From Veillonellaceae bacterium (GTDB lineage: Bacteria; Bacillota_C; Negativicutes; Veillonellales; Veillonellaceae): a DNA stretch of 15,272 nt. The notes beneath the pieces are model-generated. The model was not told where the DNA came from. It saw only the letters and a list, made by a program, of their open reading frames with translations, and did no database searches. The stretch lies in the NCBI GenBank assembly GCA_902834965.1, contig CADFKY010000020.1, forward strand, positions 1-15,272, in the 5' to 3' direction. How positions within the stretch are numbered: position 1 is the first letter of the stretch; each line of letters begins with the position of its first letter. Positions 1 through 7,027 of this stretch are shown piece after piece. The position numbers and the translations under genes were made by a program.

Positions 1-3
1 ACT

Positions 4-48
4 ACGGGCTTATAGCCCGTGAGCAAACCACCCGTTTTACGGGTGGTT
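4..48. repeat. Tandem perfect hairpins, possible IS200/IS605-type end or terminator
   Basis: Two perfect inverted repeats lie five bases apart. The first has 7-bp arms ACGGGCT (4-10) and AGCCCGT (14-20) with a 3-base loop. The second has 9-bp arms AACCACCCG (26-34) and CGGGTGGTT (40-48) with loop TTTTA. Neither is followed directly by a clean T-run on either strand, so this is not a textbook intrinsic terminator. Paired GC-rich hairpins of this kind resemble the subterminal hairpins of IS200/IS605-family elements, but no transposase is visible, and that reading is from memory of the family only. It could also be the 3' end of a gene beyond the left edge. Confidence 0.45.
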
Positions 49-132
49 CTGATTGTATTTTATTATTTTAATAAAGTAAGATATTAGCAATAAATCTATT
101 AGTTATAAAGCTATTGGTAAAATAGTAAACTA

Positions 133-525
133 TTAGTTAGATTTTGCTCTACTAGCCACTTTAGCCATGAATTTTTCGTTATTAATAACAAATCGTTCAT
201 GAGTTCCTCGACCAATGATACCAATACCATCAGATGCTTCGATGTCAAAGGTGATTTTACGTCCTTCTACAGCACTAACTGTAGCTTTAGCAGTAACAGT
301 TGCACCAAGTGGAGTAGGGGCTTCATGAGTAATGGATAGAGCGATACCTACAGTACCTTCACCTTCTTCTAAATATGGTTGTACTGCTGCTTGTGCTGCT
401 TCTTCCATTAATGCACACATGGCTGGTGTGGCAAAGACCTCTAAAGAACCAGACTTTATTGTTTTTGCAATATTAGATTCTGTAACTGTTACAGTTGCCG
501 TAGCTGTTTGACCTGCTGATACCAT
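133..525 (-). CDS. FlK-like hotdog-fold acyl-CoA thioesterase
   Basis: A 130-residue protein that aligns, from memory, along nearly its whole length with the fluoroacetyl-CoA thioesterase FlK family. It probably hydrolyses short acyl-CoA thioesters in the cytoplasm. The three FlK catalytic positions are kept at the same spacing: Thr33 in EVFAT, Glu41 in LMEEAA and His67 in ITHEAPTPLG (FlK Thr42, Glu50, His76). The C-terminal GxGTHER block (105-111) is also present. The two FlK 'gate' phenylalanines (Phe33, Phe36) correspond to Lys24 and Ser27, so fluoroacetyl-CoA specificity is not expected. The start ATG (523-525) has AGAAGG a few bases upstream. It is transcribed alone, leftward, divergent from the membrane protein gene. 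Family call is strong; the natural substrate is unknown. Confidence 0.85.
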   Translation of the reverse strand: MVSAGQTATATVTVTESNIAKTIKSGSLEVFATPAMCALMEEAAQAAVQPYLEEGEGTVGIALSITHEAPTPLGATVTAKATVSAVEGRKITFDIEASDGIGIIGRGTHERFVINNEKFMAKVASRAKSN

Positions 526-566
526 AATATACCTTCTTTCATTAAGAAAATTCTCGTTATAATAGT

Positions 567-572
567 ATTATA
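567..572 (-). promoter_or_regulatory. Candidate promoter of the thioesterase gene (-10)
   Basis: Read on the minus strand this is a perfect TATAAT. The best -35 candidate, TTAGCA, matches 4 of 6 at a long 19-base spacing, so only the -10 is well supported. It would give a leader of roughly 35 bases before the thioesterase ATG. Confidence 0.4.
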
Positions 573-641
573 CATCTTTCGATAATTTTTATGCTAATTT
601 AATTATACGTATCTATAAAAATAAACTATATGCGTTCTTAT

Positions 642-671
642 ATAACAGTTCTATAGAATCCGTGATATAAT
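642..671 (+). promoter_or_regulatory. Candidate extended -10 promoter for the TVP38-like gene
   Basis: TGATATAAT at 663-671 combines the TGn extension with a perfect TATAAT (666-671). A weak -35, ATAACA (642-647, 4 of 6), lies 18 bases upstream. It is about 30 bases before the ATG at 703 and would serve the downstream membrane protein and probably the aminotransferase. Confidence 0.55.
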
Positions 672-702
672 GGAACTAGTTTTTTTATAAAACGAGGTAT
701 AT

Positions 703-1440
703 ATGAGTACAAGAAAATTAAAGCCTTCTGGTGAAGGTTGGGTACAGTTAATAGCAGGCATTGGTTTTGTCATTCTATTAATTGCCATCAATATAGTAGA
801 CCCTACATTTTATCCAACTATGTGGCATTTAGCGACGAGTGGATCTATGGATGAAATAGCAGAGTATATCCAAGGCTTTGGTCCTATGGCCATGGTCGTT
901 AGTATGCTTCTCGATATTTTTGTTAATGCTGTTGGTTTCTTACCATCTATCTTTATATCTACAGCAAATGGATTAGTATTCGGTATGTGGCCAGGCATAA
1001 TTATTTCTTGGCTTGCAGAAACAATTGGTGTAGTCATTAGCTTTTACATTATGCGTTACTTCTTGCGTGATACGGCGGATAAGCTTATTGCTAAGAGTAC
1101 GGTATTGATGAAAGTAGATGATTTCTCCGGTAAAAATGGTTTTGTGGTTATGTTATTTGCACGATCCTTACCATACTTCCCATCTGGTGTTATTACGGCA
1201 CTAGGTGCTATTAGTAAAATTAAACCGAGAGACTATATCTTAGCAAATTTAATTGGTAAATTCCCATCTACAGCTCTTGAAGTTGCTATCGGTACAGATA
1301 TTGTAAATTTCCAAGAGAATATGGGGCGATTAGGAATTATTGTTCTTGTTGCAGGTGTTGTATACTTCATTCTTTGGAAAGTATATAAGAACTATATTAA
1401 TAAGAAGAATGCTGAACAAGAACATGATCCTAATGCGTAA
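703..1440 (+). CDS. TVP38/TMEM64 (VTT/DedA-like) family membrane protein
   Basis: A 245-residue integral membrane protein of the VTT (SNARE-associated/DedA-related) superfamily. Family signatures are visible: FLPSIFISTANGLVFG (79-94), then a G-rich helix pair ending SFYIMRYFLR (113-122). A second conserved block runs ARSLPYFPSG (153-162), GAISKIKPRDY (168-178) and GKFPST (185-190). Hydrophobic segments lie around 14-31, 62-80, 85-117, 147-170 and 209-226, with a charged cytoplasmic-looking C-terminal tail (227-245). DedA-superfamily proteins are linked to lipid scrambling or flipping and membrane homeostasis, but the function of this branch is not settled. The start ATG follows GAGGT at 694-698. 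The next gene begins 52 bases downstream with no terminator between, so the two are probably co-transcribed. Confidence 0.85.
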   Translation: MSTRKLKPSGEGWVQLIAGIGFVILLIAINIVDPTFYPTMWHLATSGSMDEIAEYIQGFGPMAMVVSMLLDIFVNAVGFLPSIFISTANGLVFGMWPGIIISWLAETIGVVISFYIMRYFLRDTADKLIAKSTVLMKVDDFSGKNGFVVMLFARSLPYFPSGVITALGAISKIKPRDYILANLIGKFPSTALEVAIGTDIVNFQENMGRLGIIVLVAGVVYFILWKVYKNYINKKNAEQEHDPNA

Positions 1441-1492
1441 TTTTTTAACGTAGTAATATTTTTAACTTAGTATATATGAAAGAGGCGATTGT

Positions 1493-2686
1493 ATGAGTTT
1501 TTCTCTTCCTGAACGTGTCACTTTAAAAGGTCCAAATTTTATTCGCGAAGTATTTGAACGTGGTGTAGGCGTAGAAGGTTTTATCAGCTTTGGTATTGGC
1601 AATCCAGCGCCAGAAGCGATTCCTGTGGAAATCATTGAAAAGGCATTCGATGAAGTAGTTCACTCTAATCCAATGAGTTTATTACAATATGGCCCAATGC
1701 AAGGTGATGCACGTTTAGCGGAATTGACATTAGATCGTCTTGTAAAAGCACATAAGATGAATCCAGAAGGCCAAGGCCTTATTATTTCTAATGGTGCAGG
1801 TCAACTATTAGGTCTTGTACCAATTACTGTATTGGAACCTGGTGACGAAGTATATATGGATGAATTTACTTTCACAAGTGCCATCAATTCTGTACGCAAC
1901 ATGGGCGGTAAAGCATTAGGCATTAAGACTGATGAGTACGGCATGATTCCTAGTGAATTAGAAAAAGCCGCTCAGTCTGGTAAGGGTAAATATATTTATC
2001 TCATTCCGAATTTCCAAAATCCTACAGGTATTACAATGCCATTGGAACGCCGTAAAGAAATTTACGCTATTGCCTCTAAATATGATTTATTCATCTATGA
2101 AGATGATCCATATGGTGAAATTCGTTTTGCTGGTGAATACATTCCAACATTTAAATCTTTTGATACCGAAAATCGTGTTCTCTATGCTGGTTCTTATTCG
2201 AAGACATTATCTGCAGGTTTACGTGTAGGTTTCCTATTTGGCCCAGAGAAGGTAATCGAAGCTATCCAAGCTTTAAAGAATAATACAGCTGGTCAAATGC
2301 CATTAGTTACACAAAAGGTGGTAGCTAAAGTTCTTGATACAATCGATTATGATGCACATTTAGAAAATGTACGTAAAGTATATAAGACTAAATGTGATGC
2401 TTTGCTTGATGCATTTAATAAGTATGCAAGTTCTAAGGTTAAGTTAACTCAGCCTACAGGTGGTATGTTCGCATGGATGACGATGCCTGAGGATGTAGAT
2501 TGTGACGAATTCTTCGAAACGTGTATGAATCGCAATGTAGGGATCATTAAGTGTGGTGCTTTTGCTGCTGATGGTGCAGGGGAAGGACATGCATTCCGCT
2601 TAAGCTATACAGTACCAACAGTAGAAGAAATCACAAAGGGCATGGAAATTCTCGGTGCCTTAACTAAAGAGTTCTGTGGCGAGTAA
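1493..2686 (+). CDS. PLP-dependent aminotransferase, class I/II fold
   Basis: A 397-residue fold-type I aminotransferase of the group that resembles 2-aminoadipate/aromatic aminotransferases and the catalytic half of MocR regulators, but without a GntR helix-turn-helix. Visible landmarks are GIGNPAPE near the N-terminus (34-41), the PNFQNPTG cofactor loop (172-179), YEDDPYG with the PLP-pyridine aspartate (202-208), SYSKTLSAGLR with Schiff-base Lys237 (234-244), and Arg369 in FRLSY as the substrate carboxylate ligand. It should transfer an amino group between an amino acid and a 2-oxo acid in the cytoplasm; the actual substrate cannot be read from sequence. The start ATG follows AGAGG (1481-1485), 7 bases away. 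Probably co-transcribed with the upstream membrane gene. Confidence 0.88.
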   Translation: MSFSLPERVTLKGPNFIREVFERGVGVEGFISFGIGNPAPEAIPVEIIEKAFDEVVHSNPMSLLQYGPMQGDARLAELTLDRLVKAHKMNPEGQGLIISNGAGQLLGLVPITVLEPGDEVYMDEFTFTSAINSVRNMGGKALGIKTDEYGMIPSELEKAAQSGKGKYIYLIPNFQNPTGITMPLERRKEIYAIASKYDLFIYEDDPYGEIRFAGEYIPTFKSFDTENRVLYAGSYSKTLSAGLRVGFLFGPEKVIEAIQALKNNTAGQMPLVTQKVVAKVLDTIDYDAHLENVRKVYKTKCDALLDAFNKYASSKVKLTQPTGGMFAWMTMPEDVDCDEFFETCMNRNVGIIKCGAFAADGAGEGHAFRLSYTVPTVEEITKGMEILGALTKEFCGE

Positions 2687-2690
2687 TATA

Positions 2691-2720
2691 TTGATAAAGT
2701 TTGATATGACATGATACAAT
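2691..2720 (+). promoter_or_regulatory. Strong predicted promoter of the Mrp/NBP35 gene
   Basis: TTGATA (2691-2696, 5 of 6 to the -35 consensus) is separated by 18 bases from TACAAT (2715-2720, 5 of 6). The -10 also carries the TGn extension (TG at 2712-2713). Predicted transcription start is near 2727. The promoter begins 5 bases after the aminotransferase stop, separating the ATPase gene from the upstream unit. TACAATGTA (2715-2723) is itself palindromic and recurs in modified form at 2732-2740. Confidence 0.6.
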
Positions 2721-2726
2721 GTAACA

Positions 2727-2745
2727 GTAGATACATTGTATCTAC
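2727..2745. promoter_or_regulatory. 19-base perfect inverted repeat at the predicted mrp transcription start
   Basis: GTAGATACA (2727-2735) and TGTATCTAC (2737-2745) are perfect inverted arms around T2736. The site starts where transcription is predicted to begin. Its core TACATTGTA repeats the palindrome TACAATGTA overlapping the -10, with centres 17 bases apart. It lacks a following T-run and so is not a terminator. It may be an operator for a dimeric repressor or a 5'-end mRNA hairpin; the regulator is unknown. Confidence 0.5.
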
Positions 2746-2809
2746 CATATAGAGAAAAAGTTTTACATATAGATGTGAGGTAGTTCCTCAAAGAAAGTAG
2801 GTGTTTACT

Positions 2810-3643
2810 ATGGGTTGCGGTAGCAGCAGTGATTGTGGCGGATGCCCATCTAAATCTTCTGGTTGCGGTGGCGGCGCTCCTCAACAACCTCAAGACCTTA
2901 CAGCTCCTTTACACGAGCTTAGTTCTGTTAAACATGTAATTGGCGTAGTATCCGGTAAAGGTGGCGTAGGTAAATCCTCCGTTACAAGCTTAATGGCTAT
3001 TACTATGGCGCGTAAAGGTTACAAAGTTGGTATCCTCGATGCAGATATTACAGGTCCTTCTATTCCTAAAATGTTTGGTATCAAGGAAAAAGCATATGCT
3101 GACGAAATTGGTATGTATCCTGTAAAATCTAAAGGCGGCATTGACGTTATGTCTGTTAACCTCCTTTTGGAAAACGATACAGATCCTGTTTTATGGCGTG
3201 GTCCTATTTTAGGCAATGTGGTAAAACAATTCTATAGTGATGTTATTTGGAAAGACATCGATTATTTATTCGTTGATATGCCGCCAGGAACAGGTGACGT
3301 AGCAATTACTGTATATCAATCTTTGAAATTGGATGGTATCATCATTGTTACATCTCCTCAAGACTTGGTATCCATGATTGTTGAAAAAGCAGTTAAGATG
3401 GCTGATTTAATGCAAGTGCCTATTATTGGTGTAGTGGAAAACTACTCTTACTTCCATTGCCCAGATAATGGTAAGGATTATCAAATCTTTGGTGAAAGCC
3501 ACATTGAAGAAATCCTTCAAAAATACGGTCTATTATTGTTGAATCGTTTGCCAATTGATCCAACTATTGCAAATCTTTGTGATAAAGGTGATATTGAAGC
3601 TATCGAGAAAACAAACTTAGAAAACGTATCTTTACCAGAATAG
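2810..3643 (+). CDS. mrp: Mrp/NBP35-family P-loop ATPase, Fe-S cluster carrier
   Basis: A 277-residue Mrp/Nbp35/ApbC ATPase, expected to bind and hand over Fe-S clusters in the cytoplasm. ATP-binding motifs: deviant Walker A GKGGVGKS (49-56), DADITGPSIP (77-86) and the MPPGTGD switch (157-163). The N-terminus has a compact Cys cluster (Cys3, 9, 12, 19) in a Gly/Ser-rich stretch, reminiscent of the N-terminal ferredoxin-like motif of Nbp35 but more tightly spaced. The C-terminal site, normally CPxC in ENxSYFxCPxCG, reads YFHCPDNGK here, so only Cys217 remains. I chose ATG 2810 because AGGTG (2799-2803) lies 6 bases upstream; an in-frame GTG at 2801 overlaps that Shine-Dalgarno. It has its own promoter and ends in a strong terminator, so it is probably monocistronic. 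Confidence 0.88.
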   Translation: MGCGSSSDCGGCPSKSSGCGGGAPQQPQDLTAPLHELSSVKHVIGVVSGKGGVGKSSVTSLMAITMARKGYKVGILDADITGPSIPKMFGIKEKAYADEIGMYPVKSKGGIDVMSVNLLLENDTDPVLWRGPILGNVVKQFYSDVIWKDIDYLFVDMPPGTGDVAITVYQSLKLDGIIIVTSPQDLVSMIVEKAVKMADLMQVPIIGVVENYSYFHCPDNGKDYQIFGESHIEEILQKYGLLLLNRLPIDPTIANLCDKGDIEAIEKTNLENVSLPE

Positions 3644-3659
3644 GATTTATATGTTAATG

Positions 3660-3693
3660 AAAGCTGTGCATACCTCGTGATGCACAGCTTTTT
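3660..3693 (+). terminator. Rho-independent terminator after the Mrp ATPase gene
   Basis: A 12-bp stem pairs AAAGCTGTGCAT (3660-3671) with ATGCACAGCTTT (3680-3691) around an 8-base loop. A T-run (3689-3693) and further T-rich sequence follow. It begins 16 bases after the stop codon. Confidence 0.92.
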
Positions 3694-3774
3694 CTCATTT
3701 CTTTTTATGATGTAATATATTATATTTATTATAAGAAAAAATAATTATATATCTCACTTCACATACTACTGATA

Positions 3775-3810
3775 TATACTGAAGACACCGTAGGATAGGG
3801 GCTACTGTGT
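3775..3810 (+). promoter_or_regulatory. Candidate promoter -10 and leader hairpin of the anion exchanger gene
   Basis: TATACT (3775-3780) is a 5-of-6 match to the -10, with no good -35. Transcription would start near 3786. A stem of 8 bp with one mismatch, ACAC-C-GTAG (3785-3793) with CTAC-T-GTGT (3802-3810) around loop GATAGGGG, would then sit at the extreme 5' end of a leader of about 100 bases. I could not match this leader to any known riboswitch class. 5'-end hairpins often stabilise mRNA, but a regulatory role is only inferred. Confidence 0.35.
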
Positions 3811-3888
3811 GTTTTATAGTCACCTTGCGATGCCTTGGTATTTCAGCAGTTATATATTTTAGTTTTTTCCTATGTAGGAGGTATGTGT

Positions 3889-5289
3889 ATGAAAAAACTG
3901 TTAAACTGGATTATTCCAGCGGTCTTTGGTATAGGCCTATGGTTTATTCCGACACCAGAGGGGTTAACACCTCAATCTTGGCATTTATTCGCCATCTTTG
4001 TGGCTACAATCGTAGGCTTTATTACTCAGCCATTACCGATTGGTGGCGTATCCATCGTTGTGATTACTGTAGCAGCTTTGACTGGTACTTTGAAAATTGG
4101 TGAAGCTATCTCCGGTTTTGCTAACTCTGCTATTTGGTTAATCGTAGGTGCGTTCTTATTCTCTCGTGGCTTTATTAAAACTGGTTTGGGGAAACGTATT
4201 GCATATAATTTGATTGCTGCTTTTGGTAGTAGCTCCTTACGTTTAGCTTATGCATTAGCTTTATCTGATCTAATTTTGGCTCCAGCAACTCCATCTAACA
4301 CAGCTCGTGTAGGTGGTGTTATTATGCCGATTACTACTAGCTTGGCAAAAGCATTTGGTTCTGAACCTCAAGATGGTCCTCGTAAAATTGGTTCCTTCTT
4401 GATGCAATCCATTTATCAAGTTAATACGATTACATCTGCTATGTTCCAAACATCTATGGCTGGTAACACATTGGTTGCAGCATTGGCGCTTCAATCCTTT
4501 GGCATCGGTATTACATGGGGTGACTGGGCTATGGCAGCTATCGTACCTGGTATCATTGCATTGATCATTATGCCGTACTTTATTTATAAAGTTTACCCAC
4601 CTGAAATTAAAGATGCTCGTGAAGCACAACAAATGATTAAAGAAGAGTTAAAAGGCCTTGGTAAAATGTCCTTCCAAGAATGGGTTATGTTAGGCGTATT
4701 TATTTTAGCTTTAGTTTTATGGGCTACTTCTCAATTTACTAAACTTGATGCAACAACAGTTGCATTCTTAGGTATTTCTATTTTGCTTGCTACAAGTGTT
4801 CTTGTTTGGGACGATGTTAAAAGTGAAAAAGGTGCTTGGGATACATTAGTTTGGATGGGTACATTAATGGGCTTTGCTGGTTTCTTGTCCAAATTAGGTT
4901 TCATCAAATGGGCAACAGTACTTGTAGGTGGTTATATTCCAGAAGGATCTTGGATTATTGCCTTCGTTATAGCTGTACTTATTAATACATATTCCCACTA
5001 TGTATTCGCATCTTTAACTGCACATATTTCTGCAATGTTCGTAGCATTCTCTGCAATTGCTATTTCTGCAGGTGCACCACCAATGTTAACATTGTTGATG
5101 ATTGCATTCACATCTAACTTGTGTATGTCTTTAACTCACTATGCAGCAGGTCCATCTCCAGTAATCTTCAATACTGGTTATGTTCCTCAAAATACATGGT
5201 GGAAACTTGGTTTCTTCGCATCCGTAATCAACTTGATTATCTTTATGGGACTTGGTTCCGTATGGATGAAAGCTATCGGTATGTGGTAA
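3889..5289 (+). CDS. DASS-family (CitT/TtdT-type) di-/tricarboxylate exchanger
   Basis: A 466-residue polytopic membrane protein of the divalent anion:Na+ symporter (DASS/SLC13) family, in the branch of CitT, TtdT and plastid 2-oxoglutarate/malate translocators. Both pseudo-repeat substrate regions are visible: LAPATPSNTARVGGVIMPI (130-148, containing the SNT motif) and SLTHYAAGPSPVIFNTGYV (414-432), the latter typical of CitT-like antiporters. It likely exchanges C4 or C6 acids such as malate, fumarate, citrate or tartrate against succinate; the specificity is inference. ATG 3889 is preferred because AGGAGGT (3876-3882) lies 6 bases upstream; an in-frame ATG at 3883 abuts the Shine-Dalgarno directly, and longer starts have no site. 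It is monocistronic between two terminators. Confidence 0.88.
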   Translation: MKKLLNWIIPAVFGIGLWFIPTPEGLTPQSWHLFAIFVATIVGFITQPLPIGGVSIVVITVAALTGTLKIGEAISGFANSAIWLIVGAFLFSRGFIKTGLGKRIAYNLIAAFGSSSLRLAYALALSDLILAPATPSNTARVGGVIMPITTSLAKAFGSEPQDGPRKIGSFLMQSIYQVNTITSAMFQTSMAGNTLVAALALQSFGIGITWGDWAMAAIVPGIIALIIMPYFIYKVYPPEIKDAREAQQMIKEELKGLGKMSFQEWVMLGVFILALVLWATSQFTKLDATTVAFLGISILLATSVLVWDDVKSEKGAWDTLVWMGTLMGFAGFLSKLGFIKWATVLVGGYIPEGSWIIAFVIAVLINTYSHYVFASLTAHISAMFVAFSAIAISAGAPPMLTLLMIAFTSNLCMSLTHYAAGPSPVIFNTGYVPQNTWWKLGFFASVINLIIFMGLGSVWMKAIGMW

Positions 5290-5376
5290 GAACTGAAAAT
5301 GATAAAATAATATACTTGTAATACATAAAACTTTAGATTTTAGAGTTGTTTTGATATGTAGTTACAAAATATACGG

Positions 5377-5405
5377 AAAGCCGTCCCGTTTGGGACGGCT
5401 TTTTT
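5377..5405 (+). terminator. Rho-independent terminator after the anion exchanger gene
   Basis: An 11-bp GC-rich stem pairs AAAGCCGTCCC (5377-5387) with GGGACGGCTTT (5392-5402) around the tetraloop GTTT. It is followed by T to position 5405. It lies 87 bases after the stop codon. The remaining AT-rich sequence to 5510 shows no other clear feature. Confidence 0.95.
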
Positions 5406-5521
5406 GTGATAAAATAAGTGTAGTTAATATATTATTAATGTATATGTTGTAATATTATACATATATGAACTATTCCTAGTGAATAAAAGAATTGCATCAT
5501 TATTTTACATAGGAGGAAACT

Positions 5522-6868
5522 ATGAAATTTGATAATGAACAGTTATTGAAATATATTGGTGCTTGCACATCTCCATACCATACGGTTGATACAAGCTTGC
5601 AAATGTTATTGGACTCAGGATTTACAGAACTTAATTTAGATGATGAGTGGCAATTAGACTCTGGTTCTTATGTTGTTAATGTATTTGGTACTACATTGTT
5701 TGCCTTTCATATAGGGAAAAAACCAGAAGATACATTACGTATTGCTTCGGCGCATACGGATTTTCCTGCGATCCGTGTTAAACCTAATCCTATTACCTCT
5801 GTAAAAGGGTACACAAAACTGAATGTAGAAATGTATGGTGGTCTCATTGAAAATACATGGCTTGATCGTCCTCTAGGAGCGGCTGGTACCGTAGTATTAA
5901 AAGGTGATAATGCCTTTGATGTTGATTCTGTATTGGTTGATACAAAACGTCCTATTGCAATCGTTCCAAACTTAGCTATACATATGAATCGCACCGTTAA
6001 TGATGGCGTTAAATTAAATCGCCAAAAGGAAATGCTTCCTATATTAATGATGGATCGTAAAGATAAGGAACAATCAACAAAATCTTTACATGATAGTAAT
6101 AATCCAAGTTTATTTCCAGAGTCTGATACTCAATATGATGAGTGGACTATGTTCTTAGCTGATGAAGTCAATTGTGATCCATCTGAAATTTTGTCCTATG
6201 AAATGACATTATACCCAACAGAACAAGGCTGTGTACTTGGCACAGAAGGTGATTTCATTAGCGCACCTCGCCTTGATAATCTAACATCTTGCTTTGGTGT
6301 ACTTTCAGGGATTATTCAAGCTCGTAAACATAATGCTAATGGTGTACGCTGTGCCATTCTCTTTGATAATGAAGAGGTAGGGAGTCGTACAAAACAGGGT
6401 GGGGCAGGTATGCTTTTACCAAACCTTATTAAACGTGTATATGATGCATTGGGATATTCTAATCAAGAGATGGAAAGTTTCATTTCAAAAGGATTTATGA
6501 TTTCCTCTGATGTAGCCCATGGTTTACATCCAAATTATCCTGAGAAAAATGATATCACTAATATTCCTACACTTAATAAAGGGGTAGCCCTAAAAATAGC
6601 ATGTAGCCAATCTTATGCAGGTGATGCAAGAGCCATTGCCATTGTTAAAGGTTTGTGTGATGAAGCTGAAGCAAACTACCAAATTTATGTAAATCGTTCT
6701 GATATACCAGGAGGGTCTACAGTTGGATCTATTTCATCTGCTATGTTGCCGATGAGAACCATGGATGTAGGCTTACCATTGTTGGCAATGCATTCTGCAC
6801 GTGAGTTGATGGGGGCCAATGACCAAGAACAACTCAACCGATTAATGAATCATTTCTTAGGTGATTAA
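5522..6868 (+). CDS. M18-family aspartyl-type aminopeptidase
   Basis: A 448-residue cytoplasmic metallo-aminopeptidase of family M18, which removes N-terminal (often acidic) residues from peptides with a dinuclear metal centre, usually in a large homo-oligomer. Motifs in order: SAHTDFPAIRVKP (76-88) with His78, IVPNLAIHMNR (147-157), ISAPRLDN (246-253) with Asp252, LFDNEEVGSRTKQGG (280-294) with Glu284/Glu285, SSDVAHGLHPNYPEKND (328-344) with Asp330, GGSTVGSI (397-404) and AMHSARELMG (422-431) with His424. All expected metal ligands are therefore present and length is normal. AGGAGG (5511-5516) sits 5 bases before the ATG. It is a stand-alone gene downstream of a terminator; I see no convincing promoter in 5406-5510. 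Confidence 0.92.
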   Translation: MKFDNEQLLKYIGACTSPYHTVDTSLQMLLDSGFTELNLDDEWQLDSGSYVVNVFGTTLFAFHIGKKPEDTLRIASAHTDFPAIRVKPNPITSVKGYTKLNVEMYGGLIENTWLDRPLGAAGTVVLKGDNAFDVDSVLVDTKRPIAIVPNLAIHMNRTVNDGVKLNRQKEMLPILMMDRKDKEQSTKSLHDSNNPSLFPESDTQYDEWTMFLADEVNCDPSEILSYEMTLYPTEQGCVLGTEGDFISAPRLDNLTSCFGVLSGIIQARKHNANGVRCAILFDNEEVGSRTKQGGAGMLLPNLIKRVYDALGYSNQEMESFISKGFMISSDVAHGLHPNYPEKNDITNIPTLNKGVALKIACSQSYAGDARAIAIVKGLCDEAEANYQIYVNRSDIPGGSTVGSISSAMLPMRTMDVGLPLLAMHSARELMGANDQEQLNRLMNHFLGD

Positions 6869-6882
6869 TTATATAGTATATA

Positions 6883-6903
6883 GAACTAGTTCGATGTACA
6901 TCG
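6883..6903. repeat. Two abutting perfect palindromes after the aminopeptidase gene
   Basis: GAACTAGTTC (6883-6892, 10 bases) and CGATGTACATCG (6892-6903, 12 bases) are both perfect palindromes that share base 6892. A third short hairpin, ATGAGT-TTT-ACTCAT, follows at 6915-6929. None is followed by a T-run, so these are not standard terminators. They could be protein-binding sites or 3'-end structures of the aminopeptidase transcript. Confidence 0.4.
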
Positions 6904-6974
6904 ATAAAAGACATATGAGTTTTACTCATGAACAGCGGATAATGTATTTTATGATTTCGTAATTAATATAATCC

Positions 6975-7002
6975 TTTAAATATGTGGAAAATATTGTATA
7001 AT
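6975..7002 (+). promoter_or_regulatory. Candidate promoter upstream of pyc
   Basis: A perfect TATAAT (6997-7002) has TTTAAA (6975-6980, 4 of 6) 16 bases upstream as a possible -35. Predicted start is near 7009, giving a leader of about 145 bases before the pyc ATG. Another -35-like TTGACT (7068-7073) lies nearer the gene but lacks a well-spaced -10. Confidence 0.45.
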
Positions 7003-7027
7003 AGTTATATGTAATTATGAATATTAT

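Noticed and set aside
96..139. Direct repeat CTATTAGTTA (96-105 and 130-139)
   Set aside because: A 10-base AT-rich repeat in an AT-rich 3' region, partly inside the thioesterase stop region; easily due to composition.
2776..2790. Small hairpin TGAGG/CCTCA before the mrp ribosome site
   Set aside because: Only 5 bp, ending 8 bases before the Shine-Dalgarno; too short to claim as a regulatory structure.
2660..2893. Minus-strand frame across the aminotransferase-mrp junction
   Set aside because: It overlaps the well-supported mrp promoter and N-terminal coding region, is Arg/Ala/Thr-rich at the N-terminus from reversed Gly/Ser codons, and has no homology I recognise.
3807..4103. Open frame overlapping the start of the anion exchanger in another frame
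   Set aside because: It starts in the leader without a Shine-Dalgarno and runs out of frame through the conserved N-terminus of the transporter.
4270..4632. Cys/Asn-rich minus-strand frame within the exchanger
   Set aside because: Composition is that of a reverse-complemented membrane protein gene; no start signal or recognisable domain.
5406..5510. Possible promoter boxes before the aminopeptidase gene (TTGTAA at 5447-5452)
   Set aside because: The region is so AT-rich that TATAAT-like words are expected by chance, and no pair has good spacing and matches.
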